Shown piece after piece: positions 51,098-60,193 of a DNA stretch of 64,000 nt. The position numbers and the translations under genes were made by a program. A model generated the notes under the pieces. That model was not told the DNA's origin. It saw nothing but the letters and a program-made list of their open reading frames with translations, and made no database searches. The first letter of the stretch is position 1. The number at the start of each line of letters is the position of its first letter. Source of the stretch: CALAED01 sp036378315 (lineage in GTDB: Bacteria; Actinomycetota; Actinomycetes; Streptosporangiales; Streptosporangiaceae); the NCBI GenBank assembly GCA_036378315.1, contig DASUWU010000166.1, positions 32,288-96,287 of the forward strand. Direction: 5' to 3'.

Positions 51098-52390
51098 CTA
51101 CTGCGACTTCGCCGTCTTGGTGATGGCCTCGGCGACCTGCTGCGGGCTCGCCTTGCCGGCGACGAGCGCGGACACCTGGTCGTTGACTTCCTGACCGACC
51201 GCGGGCGCGTAGGCCTGGTCCAGGTACAGCTGGAACGCGGAGGCGCCGCTGACCGTCTTCAGCACTTCCAGCGCGCGCGGGTCCTTGAGCGCCGTCTCCG
51301 CGCCCTTCGCGGTCGGGAGGATCGCCCCGGTCGCCGCGGCCATCTGCTGGCTCTGCACGGAAAGGAAGTACTTGAGGAAGTCGATGGTCTGGGGCGGCGC
51401 GTCCTTGCCGACCGCGAAGCCGTTGCCGCCGCCGAACGCGTCAGTGATCTGGCCCTTGCCGCCCTCGACCGTGGGGAAGGGGAAGAAGCCGAGGTCGTCG
51501 CCGAGCTTCTTGTTCGACTGGGCCTCCTCGACGGACGGCGCCCACTGGCCCATCAGCTCCATGGCCGCCTTCGAGAGCCCCACCGTGGCGGCCTGGCCGT
51601 TCGGGGTGTCGTAGTCGGCGCCGAGGTAGCCCTTCTGGAACGGCTGGAGGTCGGCGAGTTCCTTGAGCTTCTGGCCGGCTTGGACGAAGGCAGGGCCGCT
51701 GAAGTCGTTGTTCGCGTTGGCGAAGACGTTCGCCCCGCCGATGCGGAGGGCCAGGTAGGACCAGTAGTACATCTCCGGCCACTTGGCCTTGCCGGCGACC
51801 GCGATCGGCGTGACACCGGCGCTCTTGAGCTTCTTGACGTCGTCGAGCAAGCCGGTCCAGGTCGTTGGCGGCGTGTCGATGCCGGCCTGCTTGAAGAGCT
51901 TCTTGTTGTACCAGAAGCCCACCATGCCGTTGTCGAACGGGAGGCCGTAGAGCTTCCCGTCGATGGTGTAGGGCTTGAGTGCGATCTGCTGCAGGTTGCC
52001 TATCCAGGGCTGGACGTCCTGGGTGAGGTCCTTCACCAGGCCCGCGTCCGCCTGCTGCTTCAGCACGCCGCCGCCCCAGGTCTGGAAGAGATCGGGGGCC
52101 TTGCCTGACTGGGTGGTGGTCGTCAGCTTGGCCTTGAACGCCTCGTTCTCGATGGGTTGGATCTTGATGGTGACGTTGGGATGCTGCGCCATGTACTGCT
52201 TGGCGATCTGGTCCCAGACCGGGCGCAGTGGCACGGTGTTCTGGATGTGCCACCACTCGATGGTGACCTTCTTGGCGCCGCCGCCGCCGCCCGAAGAGCC
52301 GCCCTTGTCCCCGCCTCCGCCGCCGCAGCCCGCGAGTGCCAGCATCGCCGCCGCCCCGAGAGCCACGCTTCGCCGTGTCAACGACAACAC
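51098..52390 (-). CDS. Sugar ABC substrate-binding lipoprotein
   Basis: A 430-residue MalE-like binding protein with a lipoprotein signal and lipobox LAGC (Cys22), followed by a Gly-rich tether. The mature domain has the extracellular solute-binding type 1 fold (VTIEWWHIQN near the start). It is the first gene of the sugar ABC operon and sits below a promoter region containing a GAAACTTTC palindrome, a LacI-type operator core seen in actinomycete sugar regulons. It is distinct from the binding protein at 35123-36445. Confidence 0.94.
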   Translation of the reverse strand: MLSLTRRSVALGAAAMLALAGCGGGGGDKGGSSGGGGGAKKVTIEWWHIQNTVPLRPVWDQIAKQYMAQHPNVTIKIQPIENEAFKAKLTTTTQSGKAPDLFQTWGGGVLKQQADAGLVKDLTQDVQPWIGNLQQIALKPYTIDGKLYGLPFDNGMVGFWYNKKLFKQAGIDTPPTTWTGLLDDVKKLKSAGVTPIAVAGKAKWPEMYYWSYLALRIGGANVFANANNDFSGPAFVQAGQKLKELADLQPFQKGYLGADYDTPNGQAATVGLSKAAMELMGQWAPSVEEAQSNKKLGDDLGFFPFPTVEGGKGQITDAFGGGNGFAVGKDAPPQTIDFLKYFLSVQSQQMAAATGAILPTAKGAETALKDPRALEVLKTVSGASAFQLYLDQAYAPAVGQEVNDQVSALVAGKASPQQVAEAITKTAKSQ

Positions 52391-52720
52391 GGTGGTCTCC
52401 TTCCTCGTCCGCCGAGCCTCACCGCCGAGGGGGTTCTCCCGGGACGCCGCTTACGACGCAAGGTCGATACGAGATGGGTCGACCACCGCTCGCCACCTGG
52501 AGACTCGATCTCTAGAAACTTTCAGATAATTTCCGAGAGTTCCGATATGTCGCACGCTACAGCGGCGTTTCTGCCACATCAACGCCTGTTGCCGAACTGG
52601 TACGTGGACCGGCCAGAACGGCCGCTGACCTCGGGACCAACGCCCCCTGTTCGCGGGACCGAAAAGGTTTCGGCCTACTCTTGCTCAGATAACGGATGAC
52701 CGCAACCAGATCCCGTACGC
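52391..52720. other. Promoter region of the sugar ABC operon
   Basis: 330 bases without a gene, between the response-regulator stop and the binding-protein start. It holds the GAAACTTTC palindrome at 52515-52523 and a CCGAAA-AGG-TTTCGG inverted repeat at 52659-52673. The latter may be an operator or part of a weak terminator for the two-component operon. Confidence 0.6.
52515..52523. promoter_or_regulatory. Candidate LacI-family operator
   Basis: GAAACTTTC is a 9-bp palindrome with a central C, 125 bases upstream of the binding-protein start. The same core is known in actinomycete xylan/sugar operators; assignment here is by motif only. Confidence 0.45.
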
Positions 52721-53386
52721 TCACCGCTGGCCGGGCACGAGCAGGCCGCGCTCGAAGGCCACGGCGACGGCCGCCGCCCGGTCGTTGACGCCGAGCTTGG
52801 CGTAGATGTGCAGCAGATGGGTCTTGACCGTGGCCTCGCTGATGAACAGGCTGGCGGCCGCCTCGCGGTTGGTGGCGCCCCTGGCGATCATGCCGAGCAC
52901 CTGCAGCTCGCGCTGGCTGAGCGGCTCGCGCGTCTCGCCCGGCGTCCTGGGCGAGCGCACCTGGCTCAGCAGCCGGCTGGCCACCGCCGGCGACAGCACC
53001 GCCTCGCCCTTCGCCGCCGCCAGCACAGCGCGCACCAGATCCTCGCGCGGCGCGTCCTTGAGCAGATATCCCGTCGCGCCCGCCTCGATCGCGGGCAGCA
53101 CGTCGCTGTCGGTGTCGTACGTGGTCAGCACCAGCACCCTGGCCGGGACGCCGCGCCGTGCCAGTTCGGTGATCGCGGTGACGCCGTCCACCCCCGGCAT
53201 CCGCAGGTCCATGAGCACGACGTCCGGTCGCAGCGCGGCGGCGAGCGTCACCGCCCGCTCCCCCTCCCCCGCCTCGCCCACCACGTCGAAGCGCGGATCG
53301 CCCGCGAACATGCCGCGCAGCCCGTCCCGTACGACGGGGTGATCATCGACGATCAGCAGCCTGATCGGGCCGTCCGAGCCGCTCAT
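52721..53386 (-). CDS. NarL/LuxR-family response regulator
   Basis: A 221-residue response regulator. The receiver domain has the acidic pair at 14-15, phospho-acceptor Asp60 in VVLMDLRMPG, and a Lys in LLKDAP. The C-terminal LuxR helix-turn-helix (about 155-215, EPLSQRELQVLGMIARG onward) binds DNA. It is coupled to the histidine kinase by an ATGA overlap and probably controls the ABC-2 transporter genes upstream of the kinase, a common actinobacterial arrangement. Confidence 0.95.
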   Translation of the reverse strand: MSGSDGPIRLLIVDDHPVVRDGLRGMFAGDPRFDVVGEAGEGERAVTLAAALRPDVVLMDLRMPGVDGVTAITELARRGVPARVLVLTTYDTDSDVLPAIEAGATGYLLKDAPREDLVRAVLAAAKGEAVLSPAVASRLLSQVRSPRTPGETREPLSQRELQVLGMIARGATNREAAASLFISEATVKTHLLHIYAKLGVNDRAAAVAVAFERGLLVPGQR

Positions 53387-54666
53387 GCACCCGCCCCCGC
53401 CGGGATCGCCGGAACGCTCGCCGAGATCGCGGTGCCGGCTCCGGGCTCGGACTCGATCGCGAGGGTGCCGGCCAGCCGGCTCACCCGCTGCCGCATCGCG
53501 GTCAGCCCGAACCCCCCGCGCGCCGTGGGCTCGCCGGGCGCGCCGGCGGGGGCCGGCTCGAAGCCGACGCCGTCGTCGCGTACGTCCAAGGTCACCACGT
53601 CCTCCATGTAAGAGAGCGTCAGCCCGACCCGGGACGCGGCGGCGTGCTTGGCCGCGTTGGCGAGGGCCTCCTGGGCGGTGCGCAGCAGCGTCACCTCGAC
53701 CTCCGGATGAAGCGGCCGCGCGGTGCCCGTCGTGGTGATCTCCGCCGGCACGCCGTTGTCCGCCGACCACCGCGCCACGACCTCGGCCAGCGCGTCCGGC
53801 AACCGCGCCCGTTCGAGCGCCTCGGGGCGTACGGCCCGGACGGAGCGGCGCGCCTCGGCCAGGCTGTCGCGGGCCAGCCGCATCGCGGTGTCGAGGTGCC
53901 GCCGCCGCTCGTCCGGCCGGTCCGTGACCCGTTCGAGCGCCTGGAGCTGGGTGATGACGCCGGTGAGCCCCTGGGCCAGGGTGTCGTGGATCTCGCGGGC
54001 CATCCGCTGGCGCTCCTCGGCCACCCCCGCCTCCCTGGCCTGCACCAGCAGCTGGGCCTGCAGGCCGGCGTTCTCCTCCATCGTCGCCTCGAGCCTGGCG
54101 TTCGTCTCGGCCAGCTCGTCGATGATGTGCTTGCGCTTGTCGTTCTGTTCCTGGGTGAGGCTGCCGAAGAACGCGAACGCCCCGGCGACCGCCATGTTGA
54201 ACGCGGCGATCACCACGTACGGCACGATGGCGTCCCAGCCGAAGGTGGCCGCACCGCCGATCTGGGACAGCGCCATGGACCACGCGGTCACCGCCACGCC
54301 GGCGAACCGCCACCTGCCGGGCAGCATGAACGCGTGGATGTAGCCGGTGAAGGCGAAGAACCCGAACAGCGGGTTCCGCACCACAAGCACCGCGATGAGG
54401 ATCTGCAGGCCCACGTAGTAGACGGCGCGCGGCACCGGCCGGCGCGTCCAGGCCGGATGCAGGGTGACCATCCAGAGCATCCACGCCGCCGTCAGCGCGG
54501 CCAGGCCGAACGTCGGCAGCGGGCCCGGCCACGGTCCGAAGTCGCCGACCAGCATGGACAGGGCCGTCGCGAGCGCCAGCGAGAGGTAGGGAATGACGCG
54601 AAGCGCCAGCTCTTCCCGTCGTTTCCAGGCGTCGAACCCGCTGTCGGGTCGCGTCGTCCCCGTCAT
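53383..54666 (-). CDS. Sensor histidine kinase (HisKA_3 type)
   Basis: A 427-residue membrane kinase with about five N-terminal transmembrane helices (25-170) and no large outer domain. A coiled coil (about 175-215) leads to the HisKA_3 dimerisation domain with phospho-acceptor His227 in REIHDTLAQGL, then the ATPase domain with N and G boxes (EALANAAKHAA, DDGVGF, GGFGLTAM). It should phosphorylate the response regulator that overlaps it. Such kinases often sense membrane stress or drugs together with an ABC-2 exporter. Confidence 0.95.
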   Translation of the reverse strand: MTGTTRPDSGFDAWKRREELALRVIPYLSLALATALSMLVGDFGPWPGPLPTFGLAALTAAWMLWMVTLHPAWTRRPVPRAVYYVGLQILIAVLVVRNPLFGFFAFTGYIHAFMLPGRWRFAGVAVTAWSMALSQIGGAATFGWDAIVPYVVIAAFNMAVAGAFAFFGSLTQEQNDKRKHIIDELAETNARLEATMEENAGLQAQLLVQAREAGVAEERQRMAREIHDTLAQGLTGVITQLQALERVTDRPDERRRHLDTAMRLARDSLAEARRSVRAVRPEALERARLPDALAEVVARWSADNGVPAEITTTGTARPLHPEVEVTLLRTAQEALANAAKHAAASRVGLTLSYMEDVVTLDVRDDGVGFEPAPAGAPGEPTARGGFGLTAMRQRVSRLAGTLAIESEPGAGTAISASVPAIPAGAGA

Positions 54667-54673
54667 CGCCTGC

Positions 54674-55432
54674 TCATTCCCACCGGAAGAACCGGGCCGC
54701 CGCCGTTCCGGCGACCACAGCGTACGCAGCCATTATCACCAGGTGCAGCGGGCGCGGCTCCAGCCCGAGCCAGGCGTCCCGCAGCGCCTTGAGGCCGGCG
54801 CCGAGCGGGGTGAAGTCGCTGATGTGCCGCATCACGCCCGGCATCGACTCCCGCGGGATGTAGACGCCGCCGAAGAACAGGCTCGGGAAGAAAAGGGTCA
54901 GCCCGATTCCCTGCGCGCTGCGTCCGGTGGGCGCCACCGCGGCGACGAGCAGGCCGATCCCGAACAGCGACGCCATCGCCAGGACCGCGGCGGCCAGGAA
55001 CGCGGGGAACCGCTCGGGCACGGGTGTGCCGAACGCGAACGTGCCGATCATGATCAGCACCGCGATGACGACGACCGCCGAGATCACGTTGAGGATCACC
55101 TGGGCGACGAGCAGCGCGGCCGGCGGCACCGGCGTGACGCCGAGCCGGCGCAGGACGCCCCGTTCCCGGTAGGCGGCCAGCACGGTCGGCAGCATCTGCA
55201 GGCCGAGGGCGGTCAGCGCGATCCCCGCGCCGATCGCGGCGATGTACTCGGCTCCGCTCTGGCCGCCGAGGTCCGCGCTCGGCTTGGTGGCGCCCCGCTG
55301 CGCGCCGAAGCCGAGCAGCAGCCCGACCGGCAGGGCGAACACAAAGAGCAGCGGCCACTTCTCCCGCAGCAGCAGCTTGATCTCGACGAAGAGGATCTTC
55401 GGCAGGGCCCGCATCTCCAGCGCTTCTCGCAT
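54674..55432 (-). CDS. ABC-2 type exporter permease
   Basis: A 252-residue membrane protein with six helices of the ABC-2 permease fold, including the GGVYIPRESMPGVM loop before the last helices. It works with the ATPase upstream (41-bp gap) and lies 7 bp before the kinase gene, so exporter and two-component system form one unit. Self-resistance for the nearby cluster is possible but not shown. ATG 55432 is used; ATG 55414 is an alternative. Confidence 0.93.
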   Translation of the reverse strand: MREALEMRALPKILFVEIKLLLREKWPLLFVFALPVGLLLGFGAQRGATKPSADLGGQSGAEYIAAIGAGIALTALGLQMLPTVLAAYRERGVLRRLGVTPVPPAALLVAQVILNVISAVVVIAVLIMIGTFAFGTPVPERFPAFLAAAVLAMASLFGIGLLVAAVAPTGRSAQGIGLTLFFPSLFFGGVYIPRESMPGVMRHISDFTPLGAGLKALRDAWLGLEPRPLHLVIMAAYAVVAGTAAARFFRWE

Positions 55433-55473
55433 TCCTCGTCCCCTTTGGTGTCTTTGGCGTCCGGATCCGGCGT

Positions 55474-56421
55474 TCACAGCTCGAAGGCGCGGCCGGTCAG
55501 CGCCACGTAGGCGTCGTCGAGGCTGCCCGCGTCGAGGCGCAGGTCGGCGACGAGGACGTGATGCCTGGCCAGCGCGCCGGTCACCGCGCTCGCGAAGTCG
55601 CCGGTTCCGGTGACCGCGATGTGGTCGCCCGACCGGTGGATCTCCTTGACGCCGGGCAGTGCGGCCAGGATGCCGACGTCGAACTCCGCCATCGGCCGGA
55701 ACCGCATCCGGCGCTCGGCGTCCACCTGGTCGATCAGGCCCTGCGGGGTGTCGGTCGCGACGATCGTGCCCCCGTCGAAGATCGCCACCCGGTCGCACAG
55801 CTCCTCGACCTCGTCCATGAAGTGGCTGACCAGCACCACGGTCACGCCACCTGCCCGGATCTTCTTGATCAGTTCCCACGTGGCCCGGCGGGCCTGCGGG
55901 TCGAGTCCGGCGGTCAGCTCGTCGAGGAAGGTCACCCGCGGGTTCCCGACCAGCGCCAGCGCGATGAACAGCCGCTGCTTCTGCCCGCCGGACAGGGTGC
56001 GGAACTTGGCGTCCCGCTTGCCGGCGAGCCCCCACTGATCGAGCAGCTCGCGCCAGTCGCACGGGTCGCGGTAGAACGACGCGTACAGCTCGAGCGCCTC
56101 CCCGACCTTGAGCTGGTCGGGCAGGGACGTCTGCTGGAGCTGCACGCCGATCCGCTGCCGCAGATCCAGGCCGTCGGCATGCGGGTCGAGCCCCAGCACC
56201 CGCACCCGTCCCGCGTCCGGCCGGCGCAACCCCTCCACGCATTCGACCGCGGTGGTCTTGCCCGCACCGTTGGGGCCGAGGATGCCGAAGATCTCGCCCT
56301 CCTCGACCGTGAAGGACACCCCGTCGACCGCGGCCTGCCCGCCGTACCGCTTGACGAGCCCGTCCACCTCGATGATCGCCACGTTGACCCCCGCTTTCCG
56401 TCCGCCGGTCTCGTACGTCAT
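55474..56421 (-). CDS. ABC-2 type exporter ATPase
   Basis: A 315-residue ATPase of the drug/lipid exporter (DrrA-like) family. It has Walker A GPNGAGKTT, Q-loop QLQQTS, signature LSGGQKQR, Walker B VTFLDELTAGLDP and the switch His in LVSHFMDE. It starts the leftward exporter-sensor operon. GTG 56382 would give the usual family opening (AIIEVDGLVKRYGG) and is preceded by a G-rich site, so the true start may be 13 codons downstream of the ATG given. Confidence 0.93.
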   Translation of the reverse strand: MTYETGGRKAGVNVAIIEVDGLVKRYGGQAAVDGVSFTVEEGEIFGILGPNGAGKTTAVECVEGLRRPDAGRVRVLGLDPHADGLDLRQRIGVQLQQTSLPDQLKVGEALELYASFYRDPCDWRELLDQWGLAGKRDAKFRTLSGGQKQRLFIALALVGNPRVTFLDELTAGLDPQARRATWELIKKIRAGGVTVVLVSHFMDEVEELCDRVAIFDGGTIVATDTPQGLIDQVDAERRMRFRPMAEFDVGILAALPGVKEIHRSGDHIAVTGTGDFASAVTGALARHHVLVADLRLDAGSLDDAYVALTGRAFEL

Positions 56422-56578
56422 CGAGCATCGCCCGCGGGCGACCGGCCGCGGATCGTCCGGTCGGCCAGAGATGACCCGGCCGCGGCTGAGGCGGCGCATC
56501 AACCGATCGGCTGATGCGGGCCCCTGCGAGGATGGCAGTCGCACCGAGCCGTACACGCCGTGCCGAACTGGGGGAAAC

Positions 56579-57820
56579 ATGGCGCTGCAGATCACCGGGA
56601 TGCCCAGCGACCCGGCGCTGCTGGACCTCCCGTGGTCGACCGGTCTCGAGGACTGGCCGGCCGATCGGCTGGTCGCGCTGCCGCGCGGCATCTCGCGGCA
56701 CACCGTACGGTTCGTCCGGCTCGCCGGGCAGGTGTACGCGGTCAAGGAGGTGGGCGAGCGGCTGGCGCAGCGGGAGTACCGGCTGCTGCGCGACCTGGTG
56801 CGTCTTGACACGCCGTGCGTCGAGGCGGTCGCCGTCGTCACCGGGCGGACCGGCGCGGCGGGTGCGCCGCTCGACTCGGCGCTGATCACCCGGCACCTGC
56901 AGTTCTCGCTGCCGTACCGGGCGGTGTTCTCCGGCACCCTCAGACCCGGGACGCTGACCCGGCTGATCGACGCGCTGGCCGTGCTGCTCGTCCGGCTGCA
57001 CCTGGCCGGCTTCTACTGGGGCGACTGCTCGCTGTCGAACACGCTGTTCAGGCGCGACGCCGGCGAGTTCGCCGCCTACCTCGTGGACGCCGAGACCGGC
57101 GAGCTGCACCCGTCCATCGGCGCCGGGCTGCGCGCGCACGACATCGAGGTGGCGCACATCAACATCTACGGCGAGCTGCTCGACCTGGAGGCCGGCGGCC
57201 TGCTGCACCCCGACATCGCCCCGGAACGGGTGGCCCGCCGCATCAGCCGCCGCTACGCGGAGCTGTGGGCGGTCCTCACCGAGGCGGAGACGCTCCCTGT
57301 GGTCGAGTGGCACCGCGTCGAGGCCCGCCTGCGCCGCCTGAACGGCCTCGGCTTCGACGTTGCCGAAATGCAGATCCTCCGTACCCCCGGCTCCGAGCAG
57401 GTCGTCGTCCGCCCGAAGGTCGTCGACGCCGGGCATCACCAGCGCCGGCTGCTGCGGCTGACCGGCCTCGACGTCGAGGAGAACCAGGCCCGCCGGCTGC
57501 TGGGCGACCTCGACTCGTTCCGCGCCGCACTGCGCGACGCCGGCCAGGACGACGACGAGGAGATCGCCGCCCATCGATGGCTGACCGAGCTCTTCCATCC
57601 CACGGTCCGCGCGATCCCGCGGGGTTTGCACCGCAAGCTGGAGCCGGCGCAGGTCTACCACGAGGTGCTCGACCACCGGTGGTACATCTCCGAGGCCGCG
57701 GGCCACGACGTCGGCCTGGCCGCCGCCACTCGCTCCTACCTCGAAACCGTCCTCGCCCACCGCCCCGACGAGAAGGCCGTCCTCGGCACCCCGGTCGCCG
57801 ACCCCGTCGACCCTCTGTAG
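56579..57820 (+). CDS. DUF4032 protein with kinase-like (LPS kinase) core
   Basis: A 413-residue protein. The N-terminal part is a protein-kinase-like fold related to LPS kinases: YAVKEV (about residue 61), GDCSLSNTLFR (catalytic loop equivalent) and YLVDAETGE (metal-binding Asp). The C-terminal part matches DUF4032 of actinobacteria. The substrate is unknown. GGGGAAAC precedes ATG 56579. It is divergent from the exporter operon, with 157 bp between starts. Confidence 0.87.
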   Translation: MALQITGMPSDPALLDLPWSTGLEDWPADRLVALPRGISRHTVRFVRLAGQVYAVKEVGERLAQREYRLLRDLVRLDTPCVEAVAVVTGRTGAAGAPLDSALITRHLQFSLPYRAVFSGTLRPGTLTRLIDALAVLLVRLHLAGFYWGDCSLSNTLFRRDAGEFAAYLVDAETGELHPSIGAGLRAHDIEVAHINIYGELLDLEAGGLLHPDIAPERVARRISRRYAELWAVLTEAETLPVVEWHRVEARLRRLNGLGFDVAEMQILRTPGSEQVVVRPKVVDAGHHQRRLLRLTGLDVEENQARRLLGDLDSFRAALRDAGQDDDEEIAAHRWLTELFHPTVRAIPRGLHRKLEPAQVYHEVLDHRWYISEAAGHDVGLAAATRSYLETVLAHRPDEKAVLGTPVADPVDPL

Positions 57821-57947
57821 GCGCTGGTCACGGCTCGGTCCTGCGGCACACGAAGGTCCGCTGTTCATCCGTTCGTGAGCTAACGGTCTGGCTGCCGTCC
57901 CCGAATCTGCGTACCTTTCGCGGAGGTCGATCGGTGCGGAGGTGCAC

Positions 57948-59462
57948 ATGTCCGGTGGAGAGCTGAGCAGGCGCGGCGTGCTGCGGGCCGGCGGGGTCCT
58001 GGCGTCGGGTGCGATGGTCAACCTGCTTCCCGGGGTCGCGTTCGCGGCGCCGGCCCCGGACGAGAGCACACAGACCAAGACGGTGACCGGGACCTTTGCC
58101 CCGGACATCGAGGACTGGTTCTACCTGCCGGTCAAAGTGCCACACGGGGTGAACCAGATCGATGTCGTCTACTCCTACGACAAGCCGGCCGTGCCGAGCG
58201 GCACCCGCGGTAATGCCCTCGACATCGGGATGTTCGGGCCCGAGGGCCTCGAGCTCGGCAACGAACGCGCGTTCCGGGGCTGGTCGGGCGGGTTCCGTGA
58301 CCGGTTCTCGATCAGCGCGTCGGAGGCGACGCCCGGTTACATCCCCGGGCCGATGACTCCGGGCACCTGGCACGTGATCCTCGGCCCCTACACGGTCGCC
58401 CCGCAGGGGCTGAACTACGAGGTGGAGATCACCCTGCACTTCGGCGAGCCGGGGGCGCCGTTCAAGGCCAACCCGGCGCCCACCGAGGCGCCGGCCAGGC
58501 AGCGCGGCCGGGCGTGGTACCGCGGCGACGGCCACCTGCACACCGTCTACTCCGACGGCCGGCGCACCCCCGATCAGTTGGTCGCCGACGCCCGCGCCGC
58601 CGGCCTGGACTTCATCGTCTCGACCGACCACAACACCTCGAGCTCGACCCTGCGGTGGGGCGACCACGCGACCGACGACCTGCTGATCCTCAACGGTGAG
58701 GAGGTCACCACGCGGTCCGGGCACTGGCCGGCGATCGGGCTGCCGGCCGGCCACTGGATCGACTGGCGGTACCGCGCCTCCGACCCTGGCGACTTCAGCC
58801 GGTTCGTCCGGGAGGTCCACCGGCTCGGTGGTCTGGTGACCGCCGCGCACCCGTTCGCCAACTGCTTCGGCTGCAGCTACGAGTTCGCCTACGAGCTGGC
58901 GGACCTCGTGGAGGTGTGGAACGGCCCGTGGACGCAGGACGACGAGGCGTCCGTCGTCCACTGGGACGGGCTGCTGCGCGGCGGCCGGTGGATCCCGGCG
59001 ATCGGCGACTCGGACGCGCACAACCCCGACCAGATCGTCGGCCTCCCGCACACCGTCGTGCTCGCCGGCGACCTGCGCCGCGCCGACCTGCTCGCCGGCC
59101 TCAAGGCGGGGCACTCCTGGCTCGCGGAGTCCGCCGCGGTCGACCTGTCGTTCTCGGCGAGCGGCGGCGGCCGTACGGCGGGCATCGGCGAGCGGCTGGC
59201 CGTCGGCAGGGGCACCCCGGTGACCGTCGAGGTCGAGGTGGGCGGCGTGCCGGGCACGGCCGTCATCATCTACGACCAGCTCGGCCCCGAGCACACCGAG
59301 ACGGTGCCGGCGGCGGGCACGGCAACGGTCAGGTGGACCACCTACCCGCGCTACACCCGGTGGGTACGCGCGGAGGTCAGGCGCCCGTCCGGCGGTCCCA
59401 ATACCACGCAGCCCAACGCGATGGTGGCCATGACCAACCCGATCTTCCTCGGCGAGTCATAG
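57948..59462 (+). CDS. Tat-exported PHP-domain metallohydrolase (CehA/McbA family)
   Basis: A 504-residue secreted protein. The N-terminus has a twin-arginine signal (LSRRGVLRAGG, cleavage near AFA at about 33-35). A beta-rich domain (about 40-165) precedes the PHP phosphoesterase domain with metal-binding motifs GDGHLHTVYSDGRRT, STDHNTSS, AAHPFAN and GDSDAHN. CehA-type enzymes cleave phosphate or carbamate esters. ATG 57948 is preferred over GTG 57942 because the GGAGG site lies 5 bases before it. It is followed by an 11-bp hairpin. Confidence 0.92.
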   Translation: MSGGELSRRGVLRAGGVLASGAMVNLLPGVAFAAPAPDESTQTKTVTGTFAPDIEDWFYLPVKVPHGVNQIDVVYSYDKPAVPSGTRGNALDIGMFGPEGLELGNERAFRGWSGGFRDRFSISASEATPGYIPGPMTPGTWHVILGPYTVAPQGLNYEVEITLHFGEPGAPFKANPAPTEAPARQRGRAWYRGDGHLHTVYSDGRRTPDQLVADARAAGLDFIVSTDHNTSSSTLRWGDHATDDLLILNGEEVTTRSGHWPAIGLPAGHWIDWRYRASDPGDFSRFVREVHRLGGLVTAAHPFANCFGCSYEFAYELADLVEVWNGPWTQDDEASVVHWDGLLRGGRWIPAIGDSDAHNPDQIVGLPHTVVLAGDLRRADLLAGLKAGHSWLAESAAVDLSFSASGGGRTAGIGERLAVGRGTPVTVEVEVGGVPGTAVIIYDQLGPEHTETVPAAGTATVRWTTYPRYTRWVRAEVRRPSGGPNTTQPNAMVAMTNPIFLGES

Positions 59463-59513
59463 CCCGGACGGAGGGGACTGAAGAGGGCGTCGCAACGCCG
59501 GCGGAAGTGAACA

Positions 59514-59542
59514 GCAGCCCAAACCGGGGACGTTTGGGCTGC
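59514..59542. terminator. Bidirectional terminator between the PHP and His-rich protein genes
   Basis: Perfect 11-bp stem (59514-59524 with 59532-59542) and a 7-base loop in a convergent gap. Confidence 0.8.
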
Positions 59543-59560
59543 CGCTGCGTTCGATGACCC

Positions 59561-60193
59561 CTATGCGGTCGGCGTGGTCTCCGCCGACCGGCGACGGCGC
59601 GACGTGATCGCGATGCCGCTGCCGAGCGTGATGAGGCCGAGGCCCGCGGCGGCGGGCAGCACCGGGCTCGCCTTGTCCGCCGTGCCGCCGGCACCGGTGT
59701 CGACCGGGCCATCCGGCCGCTTGTGCAGCTTCAGCAGCTTGTGGCGGAAGACCCACCCATCCTTGTGGTGCCTGTGGTGGCCCTTCTCGTGGTCGCCCTT
59801 GCCGTGGTCGAAGTCGCCCATCTCGAGGTCACCCTTGCCGTGGTGGCCATGCTCGAAGTCGCCCATGCCGAGGTCGCCCATCTCCGGCGCGAACTCGTCA
59901 CCGAACCTCTTGTGATGGATGAGCTTCACGAATCCGTGGACCGTCCTGCAGGTGGCCTTGATCACCTGGCCCCTGTGCAACTTGCCGATGACGCGGAATT
60001 CGAAGCCCGGGCCCTTCCTGATCTTGGCGTGCTTGCTGATGACCACGTAGTGGCAGACCTTCTTGTGGTGGTGGCCGTGGTCGCCGCCGAAGTCCTGCGC
60101 ATGCGCGGCGCCGCCGCCCAGCAACACGAAACTGCTGGTGGCCACGCCGGCGACAGCGATCGCCGCACCTCTACGCACGGTGGTTTTCGCCAT
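59561..60193 (-). CDS. His-rich secreted protein with SH3-like domain and possible sorting signal
   Basis: A 210-residue exported protein. Signal peptide to about residue 32 (AHA-Q). Residues 45-95 resemble a bacterial SH3 domain with two cysteines (Cys47 and one near 82). A His/Gly/Asp-rich part follows (about 96-150, repeated MGDFxHG units), suited to metal binding. The C-terminus has PVDTGAGG, a hydrophobic helix and a RRRR tail, the layout of a sortase signal but without LPxTG or LAxTG. A GAGGAG site precedes ATG 60193. The role is unknown; wall attachment by the class E sortase is inference. Confidence 0.8.
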   Translation of the reverse strand: MAKTTVRRGAAIAVAGVATSSFVLLGGGAAHAQDFGGDHGHHHKKVCHYVVISKHAKIRKGPGFEFRVIGKLHRGQVIKATCRTVHGFVKLIHHKRFGDEFAPEMGDLGMGDFEHGHHGKGDLEMGDFDHGKGDHEKGHHRHHKDGWVFRHKLLKLHKRPDGPVDTGAGGTADKASPVLPAAAGLGLITLGSGIAITSRRRRSAETTPTA

